Source of the DNA: Dipteronia dyeriana
Lineage: Eukaryota; Streptophyta; Magnoliopsida; Sapindales; Sapindaceae
Direction: 5' to 3'
DNA: 64,000 nucleotides
NCBI GenBank assembly: GCA_032871835.1
Contig: CM065295.1
Location: 22,454,501-22,518,500 of the forward strand
The notes under the pieces were generated by a model that was not told the DNA's origin, ran no database searches, and saw only the letters and a list, made by a program, of their open reading frames with translations. The position numbers were made by a program, and so were the translations under genes. Below are positions 58,209 through 64,000 of this stretch, piece after piece. Within the stretch, counting starts at the first letter, position 1. Each line of letters begins with the position of its first letter.

Positions 58209-59881
58209 TGCTAGTATGTATTATATGAATCTGTTGTATCTGGTCCGCCTGCTCTCCCTTCCTTTACTCGGTATGTTCTCGGATCTCGGCTTGCACCTAT
58301 CTTCCAGTCTGAATGTTCTCCCCGACTTGCTGTAAGAATTCCATCAGGCATCCTCCCCTAATCAAAGCCTCGATTTGGTTCCGCAGGTTGTAGCATTCTA
58401 AAGTTTTGTGCCCCACGTCCTCGTGAAAGTCACAATAATTATAGCGATTTCTCTTATCGACTGGGGCTTTTATGGGAGCGGGCTTCTGTAATAAACTCTT
58501 GTTCCGAATGGTGAGATAGACTGTTTCACGGGATGCATTTAAGGGAGCGTAGTGATCATACCCCCTCTCATCGAGAGCTATAGGGGCCACTGTCCTAGGA
58601 GGTAGTGAAGCTTGATGAGGAGTTCGCTTATCTGGATATCTTTCAAATCTAGGTTGAGAAAGGGGGAAGCGGTGTGTTGATTTGTTGGGGGGTTTGTTCT
58701 GGTTTTTCCGAGCTTGCTCAGGTCTGGGAGCTTCCTTTTTATCATTTTACGGCTCTCATGTCGTCGTGTTCCATCTTGACCTTGAGCTGTTTGTCTACCT
58801 CAATCTGCTCTAGAGCCCCATCACAGGCCTCTTCGTAAGTTTTCGGAGGTCTCTTGGCAAAAGATCAAAAAAGTTTTCTTGCCCATAGGTTCTTTCTGAA
58901 GTTGGCGAGGGTTTCTTTCTCAATGAAGACCCTCATCTGGATGACTTCCTTACGAAAACGCTCGACATAAGCCCGGAGGGTTTCGTCTCTCTCCTGGATC
59001 ACGTACTGTAGGTGCATTGGGTCCTTCAACCGGGGCTTAACTCCCTAGAATTGTGAGCAGAAATCGGTTGATAGCTTGGTGAAGGAATCCACACTTCCAG
59101 CAGGTAGTTTCCTAAACCAGGTTTTTACGTAATCCGTGAGTGTAATGGGGAACATTCGACACATAGCGGCCTTAGTCATGTTCTGGACATCCATCTGTTG
59201 AACGAAGCTTTCTAAATGGCTCAGGGGATCCTCAGATCCAGAGGATCTGTCAGTTGGCATTTTGAATTTAGGCGGGAGCTCCGCCTCCCAGATCCTTCTG
59301 GTGAATGGAGCATTCATTTCACGAAGAGGATATTTTTTGTCCTCGTTGTACTTTACCTTCTTCATCAATTGGACCTCCTTCTGAAGCTCTGCCAACTGGT
59401 CTTTTAGAAGTTTGCTTTCAGATTTCCTTGAGTTGATCTCGGTTTCCTCACCATCGGATCCTTCTAACGAACTAGCGACCTCTACCTTGTTCCTTCTTCG
59501 AAGTGGGTCTGCTCAGATCTTTGCTGACTTTTTTCTTCCCTATCTCGGGCTTCCCTCCTCGAAGTCGTTGGGTGGAGAAACTTTCCCCACTCTCAGGGAA
59601 GGATGTCCGCCGCAGATTTGACTTGCAAAAGTCTGCTTGTTGGATGGTAATGCCCTCATCAAGCAGTCGAAAGCGGACGTTTTCTACGAAGGCCGCCGCT
59701 TGCTGGTCAAGCTCGACCTGATTTCCTAGAGGGGGATCCAGAGCCCGCACAGTGGCCGACTGGACTAGAACCTAGCTATGGAGCCCGATTTTCCTCCATT
59801 TCTTTCTGGACCTTTCATGTTGACGAAACAGAAGGTTGTCCCGATACGCTCTTGTTGTCCTTGTGATGAGCGGAGCCTCAT
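58209..59881 (-). pseudogene. gag: gypsy D gag
   Basis: Start MRLRSSQGQ at 59881. N-terminal coiled coil (DQQAAAFVENVRFRLLDEG). Capsid around 59395-59045, with FKMPTDRSSGSEDPLSHLES and VKTWFRKLPAGSVDSFTKLS. Zinc-like C-DFHEDVGHKTLEC near 58440. Stops near 59775, 59460, 59043 and 58748. Confidence 0.82.
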
Positions 59882-59930
59882 GATTCCTGTAAAATAACAA
59901 ACTTTTGAATATAAAGATGGTCGTGGTTTC

Positions 59931-59950
59931 CCACAGACAGTGCCAAAAAG
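59931..59950 (-). other. gypsy D primer-binding site
   Basis: Minus strand: GGCACTGTCTGTGGG, five bases from the LTR end, a degenerate version of the family PBS. Confidence 0.7.
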
Positions 59951-61146
59951 TGTTGACAGGAAATTTTCTTAGGATGAGAAATTCCTATTAACACCCTCGA
60001 GACCACTATCACGGAAGTGGTGGCTTGGGTCGGTACCGTTGATACCTGACCTGTTTTAGAGGTAAATGAGATGCTGGATTGCAAGGATATAAATGGAAGC
60101 TTTTATCATTGATTACTTGCTTTGATATACAGATTGCTCTCTCATATGCTCACAGTCTCTCTAAGATCTAGGAAGGTGGTAACTTTGTGCTTGTCGAATA
60201 GTGGAAACGAAGGTGGTCGTGTTCTGAACATAGAATTTAGGCCTTTCCCTCTTCTTTTCTTTTCTTTTCTTTTCTTTTCTTCTATATGTCGTTCTTCCTC
60301 TGTTTTTCGTCTACCTCTACTTCTCTCTCTTTTTTGTATATCTTTTGTATGTCATGCTTGGCCCTATTTATATCTGGTCGAAGTAGGTTTGAATTCGCTG
60401 ATATCCCTGCCACGATCCTATGAATCTGTTACCTCCTTATCGGGCGGGATCCTTTATTTAAAAGTTGTTGACCTCGAGTAGATAGCGGAAACGATGATAT
60501 TGTTAACGAAAATGAGTATGTTTTCTTTTAGGAATCAAACTCTTGACTCACACGTAAATAAAATTAAAGATATGATCTTGTATGTTATCACGGCATGGCT
60601 TTTCATGGAGGTCATCGAGCTAGCTGCCTGTCGTTTCATGGAGCGAGGTAGATCCATGCTTCGATTTTGTTCTTAGAAGCTCGGGATAGATTTTCCCTGA
60701 TCCTTGGGAGCTTGAGGTGTCCTTGTAGACATTCCTAGAAGGTAGCCGAGGTAGTGTAGATTTAGGCGCGATCCCTCTTCATGCCCAGCAGGGACAGCGG
60801 GCTTCTAAAAAGCTTCTGTTTAAGACTACTATTAAGTTTGTCCTCCGAAGGTCTTAACCCGGAGGAAGCCCACCTTGCTTGTCGAGCTTCTCTTGAATGC
60901 CTCTTGAGCTTGGAGACCCCTGCTGGCTTTCATGGGGTGGTTGAGGAGCTCATCCTCAGAAACCGAGGTTCCTCGATAGGTGGCATGGAGAAGCCTGGGT
61001 TCCAGTGTTCTTGTAGGGGGCCTTCTCTGCTCCTACGGGGTAGCTTTATGGTTTATCCAGACTTCATGAACGTCGATTATTAGCTTTGATTTGTGGTGGG
61101 TAAGTGGAAAATTTCTCTTTGACCCCTGGCCATATTTTACTATTAA
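59951..61146 (-). repeat. gypsy D 5' LTR, 1196 bp (last two bases lost)
   Basis: TGTTGACAGG to CTATTAA. TATA box on the minus strand at 60365-60372. A TTTTC run at 60254-60280 is longer than in the partner LTR. Confidence 0.88.
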
Positions 61147-62477
61147 ATTATGTTAAAAGTGATAATAAGTATTTTAAATTTAAACTTAAATTCAAATACT
61201 TAGATAAATGATTTAGTAAAAATAAAATAATCCTATTATTTTATCTTCACTTAAATCCATATATCAAATAACACACTCCAATTAATAGTTAATTCATAAT
61301 TCATAATTATCAATATAATTAAATAATCTAATTATTTAATTAATTTAACTATTAACATTCATTAATTAAATAATCTCATTATTCAATTAATTCCTGATAA
61401 ACACGTGTCACTTTTGTAACACAATTAATTGGACAATCCAATTAATTAACCATGACCCTTGTTACCTAAATCAATTGGGCTAGCAAGGGGACCTAATGGA
61501 CCCACAGTATTTTGAGCTCCAATAATCCTCGGAATCATTAATTAAACTCTTTAATTAATATTCCTTGATTATTAACTCCTATGTTATTCCACTAAAAACC
61601 CGAAGCTGTACTCTGTCAACTGTAGACGCTTTTACGTAGACCGATACAACTCGGTGTCCATCGATATAGCTATTACACATTGTGTGATCCTCCACAATAG
61701 TTCATAATTAGAGATGGGTCATAATGTCTGTTATACCTCTCTAATAACATATATTCTTTAAGTACCATTGATTCTCCAATGGACAATAAATCATAATTCC
61801 TTACGGAATTAAGAGAGCGCTCATATTGTCCAAGCCCCGAATCAACCCTTAAGGGAACTACAGTCTACCTCTCACAAGAATGAGTGGATTCCACTATTGT
61901 GTACAAACCTTCTCATCCACAAGCCAAACCACAATGCCAATATACGGAGTATATTGACCAGAAAATGCATCTGACCTCACCCATGGTATATCAAAGACCA
62001 CGATTTAACCTGAAGAAGTCGATAAGACACTCAGGATTAAGATCACCCATATATAGCCATCATTAGTTGATATATGAATCACATCGGTAAACGGATCTTT
62101 GTGAGAGATTCATATAGATCATGGTCCAGTCCTATATGATCACATCATACAAGGTGCCTCCATTCTCATATCTACATATAAATGATTCAGGATAGAATCA
62201 CCGTACATTACGGAATGGACCGTAACTATAGATTAACCACAAATAAAGTACCCAGCTTTATTTGCTATCTATGGACTCTTTAGATTGCACATCTCTTACT
62301 ATATCCATCCGTATATGACACGCATATACACAGTTCGAGATTACATCCGACAATCTTGGATGTTAAATATATGCACAAGTTATAAAATAAACAATACAAC
62401 AAGAATGATGAACTTTTCCATTTATTTATTTTATAAATCCATTTACAAACTACATCTTTAGGGCATAAACCCCAACA
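61147..62477 (-). repeat. copia copy 2: outer part of the 5' LTR
   Basis: Matches 3365-4663 of copy 1 throughout (for example AATTGGACAATCCAATTAAT, AGACGCTTTTACGTAGACCG, TCATACAAGGTGCCTCCATT). Ends CCCCAACA at 62477, directly followed by gypsy A gag, so this is the true outer boundary of the copia element. The inner part of the LTR, the PBS and gag are missing. The open frame at 61884-62066 is LTR sequence, not a gene. Confidence 0.85.
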
Positions 62478-63434
62478 CTCTCCTGGATCACGTACTGTAG
62501 ATGGATTAGATCCTTCAATCGGGGCTTAACTCCCTGGAATTCTGAGAAGAAATCAGTTGACAACTTCGTGAAGGAATCAACGTTGCCATCGGGTAGCTTT
62601 CTAAACCAGGTCTTAGTGTAATCTGGAGAATTTGTCAGTCGACATTTTTAATTTTGGCAGGAGTTCCGCGTCCCGGATCCTTCTAGTGAAGGAAGCGTTC
62701 ATCTCACTTAGAGAGTCCTTATTGTCCTCCTTGTACTTCTCCTTTTTCATCTGTTGGACCACTTTCTGAAGCTCTACAAACTTGTCTCTCAGGCGCTTGC
62801 TCTCGAGTTTCCTTGAGTTGACCTCAGTCTACTCACTGTCAGACCCCTCTGACTAGCTGGCGACCTCTACCCGATTCCTTCTTCGGAGGGAGTCTGCCTG
62901 AGGGCTTTGTTGGCTTTCGTCCTCCCTTGCTCAGGCTTCTCTCCTTAAAGTCATTGGGTGAAGAAACTCTCATCGCTCTCGGGGAGGGTTGTCAGTCGCA
63001 GACTTGACTTGCTCGGGTTGGTAGCATGGAAGCATTTCGGGAACGGGAGGTATGGGCCCAAACCTATCCCGGATCGAGGGTTGGAGTCCAGTTCTATTAC
63101 GAGGTAGCTCTGAAGGGGTAGGTCCCCGGTGATCAAATGCGGGTTGCCTAGTCTGGGGCCTGCTTAGTTCCCCTCGATTGTAGAGGTTTACTTGCTGGAC
63201 AGTAATACCCTCAGCGAGCAACCGTAAACGGACGTTTTCCATGAAGGCTGCCGTTTGTTGTTCAAGCACGACCTGGCCTCCCATAGGGGGATCTAAAGCC
63301 CGCACAGTGGTTGGTTGGTCTGGGACCTGGCAATAAAGCCCGGATTTTCTTCCTTTCTTTGGGACCTTTTGTGTCGATGCAGTGGAAGGTTGTCCCGACA
63401 CGACTGTCTGTCCTTGGGAGGAACGAAGCCTCAT
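62478..63434 (-). pseudogene. gag: gypsy A gag, N-terminal part
   Basis: ATG at 63434-63432 (MRLRSSQGQTVVSGQPSTAS). A 156-codon open part runs to 62970 with VLEQQTAAFMENVRLRLLAEG and a Pro/Arg-rich stretch; then frames change, with the lysine-rich stretch and the FNQ/W capsid part recognisable to 62478, where the copia LTR begins. The capsid C-terminus and zinc-like motif are missing. Confidence 0.8.
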
Positions 63435-63487
63435 GCCTACTGCAAAACAACAAACTTGTGAATATAAAAATGGTGGTATGGGAGTTT

Positions 63488-63508
63488 CCCACAGACGGCA
63501 CCAGAAAG
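63488..63508 (-). other. gypsy A primer-binding site
   Basis: Minus strand: TGGTGCCGTCTGTGGG, five bases from the LTR end at 63509. Confidence 0.75.
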
Positions 63509-64000
63509 TGTTAACGTGAAATTTACTCAAGATGAGAAATTCCAACTAACACCCTCGAGACCACTACCATGGAGGTGGTGGTCGGGATCGGTACCTTTGA
63601 TACCTAACCTGCTTGGAGAGAAACGAATGATTAAATGACAATAGCAAATGAGAGCTTTATTATTGAACACTCGTGATATACAGAAATTTCTCACATATAC
63701 TTGCAATCTCTCTAGGATATAGGAAGGTGGCAACTTCGTGCTTGTCGATTAGTGGATACCATGATGGCTGTGTTCTGATCACAGAATTTAGGCTCGATGT
63801 AATTCTTTCTTTCACCCTGTTTTCTTCATATCTCCATTTCTATATCATGCTTAGACTTATTTATACTTGTTCCATGTAGGTTTAAACTCATGGATCGCCC
63901 GCCACGATTTTATGAATCTGTTCCCTCCTTATTGGGCGGGATCCTCTATTTGAAAGACATTGACTTCGAGTAGATTACGGACTCAAGATTATCATAGGAG
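63509..64000 (-). repeat. gypsy A 5' LTR (runs off the window)
   Basis: Begins TGTTAACGTG. Matches 25088-25580 more closely than any other LTR here. TATA box on the minus strand at 63858-63865. About 490 of 1190 bases are in the window. Confidence 0.85.

Larger units (their letters stand above)
48188..61146 (-). mobile_element. gypsy element D, most complete copy, about 13 kb
   Basis: LTRs 48188-49388 and 59951-61146, with every module between them: polypurine tract, antisense ORF, 99-bp array, integrase, dual RNase H, RT, protease, gag, PBS. The right LTR ends CTATTAA, missing the last CA. No clear 5-bp target duplication is seen (TATAT on the left, ATTAT on the right), consistent with a later rearrangement. 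Confidence 0.88.
25088..64000 (-). mobile_element. gypsy element A, outermost host of the nested stack
   Basis: The 3' LTR (25088-26277) and the LTR beginning at 63509 share details not found in the other copies (TGTTAACG start, AATTCTTTCTTTCAC, TTCTGATCACAGAATTT). Both read toward the same interior: a pol fragment on one side and gag on the other. They are the two ends of one element split by later insertions. By eye the first 260 bases differ at about 18 sites, so the insertion is old. Confidence 0.8.

Noticed and set aside
42211..61146. C and D as the two halves of a single element
   Set aside because: C and D each have their own 3' LTR, antisense ORF and array, so they are separate insertions.

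Overview
This is flowering-plant nuclear DNA, most likely a eudicot, from a repeat-rich part of the chromosome. The evidence is an intron-containing cysteine-rich receptor-like kinase (CRK) gene, GT-AG introns, plant-type Ty1/copia and Ty3/gypsy LTR retrotransposons, Mutator-like (MULE), hAT and Tourist-type DNA transposons, and no bacterial-style gene packing. I cannot name the species. The CRK gene at 7344-11085 (minus strand, eight exons, 631 codons) is the only host gene I can support. Nearly everything else is transposon.

Layout. 1-4663: 5' half of a minus-strand copia element (protease, gag, leader, PBS, LTR), inserted into 4664-6583, a truncated minus-strand gypsy element (gag, PBS, LTR). 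7344-11085: the CRK gene. 11634-12018: a Tourist-like MITE with TAA target duplications. About 12275-20930: MULE-A, carrying a decayed mudrA transposase on the plus strand and, on the opposite strand, a decayed DUF1985 plus Ulp1-like peptidase gene, with short-unit arrays near both ends. About 20931-25087: a related MULE-B in the same orientation, abutting MULE-A, split by a hAT element (21123-22812) and then cut at 25088 by a gypsy insertion.

25088-64000 is a nested stack. Gypsy element A (3' LTR 25088-26277; 5' LTR from 63509, running off the window) was entered by a copia element, whose reading frame can be followed across later insertions. Gypsy B (29841-42113) sits inside the copia protease-integrase frame. 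Gypsy C (42211 to about 48156, right part lost) sits about 90 bp further on. Gypsy D (48188-61146, complete LTR to LTR, about 13 kb) lies at the C/copia junction. A-D belong to one family of the Tat-like type: gag, DTG protease, YIDD reverse transcriptase, two RNase H domains and integrase on the minus strand.

The most interesting system is inside this gypsy family. Between integrase and the 3' LTR, each fuller copy carries a second gene on the opposite strand: a Transposase_28-like domain followed by a coiled coil. It has its own TATA-like box, two short GT-AG introns at fixed places, and an AATAAA signal about 170 nt after the stop, at almost the same spacing in three copies. Between its 3' end and the 3' end of pol lies an array of 99-bp units. 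The element therefore looks like a two-gene convergent unit with an array as the buffer. Stops and frameshifts show that all copies here are old.
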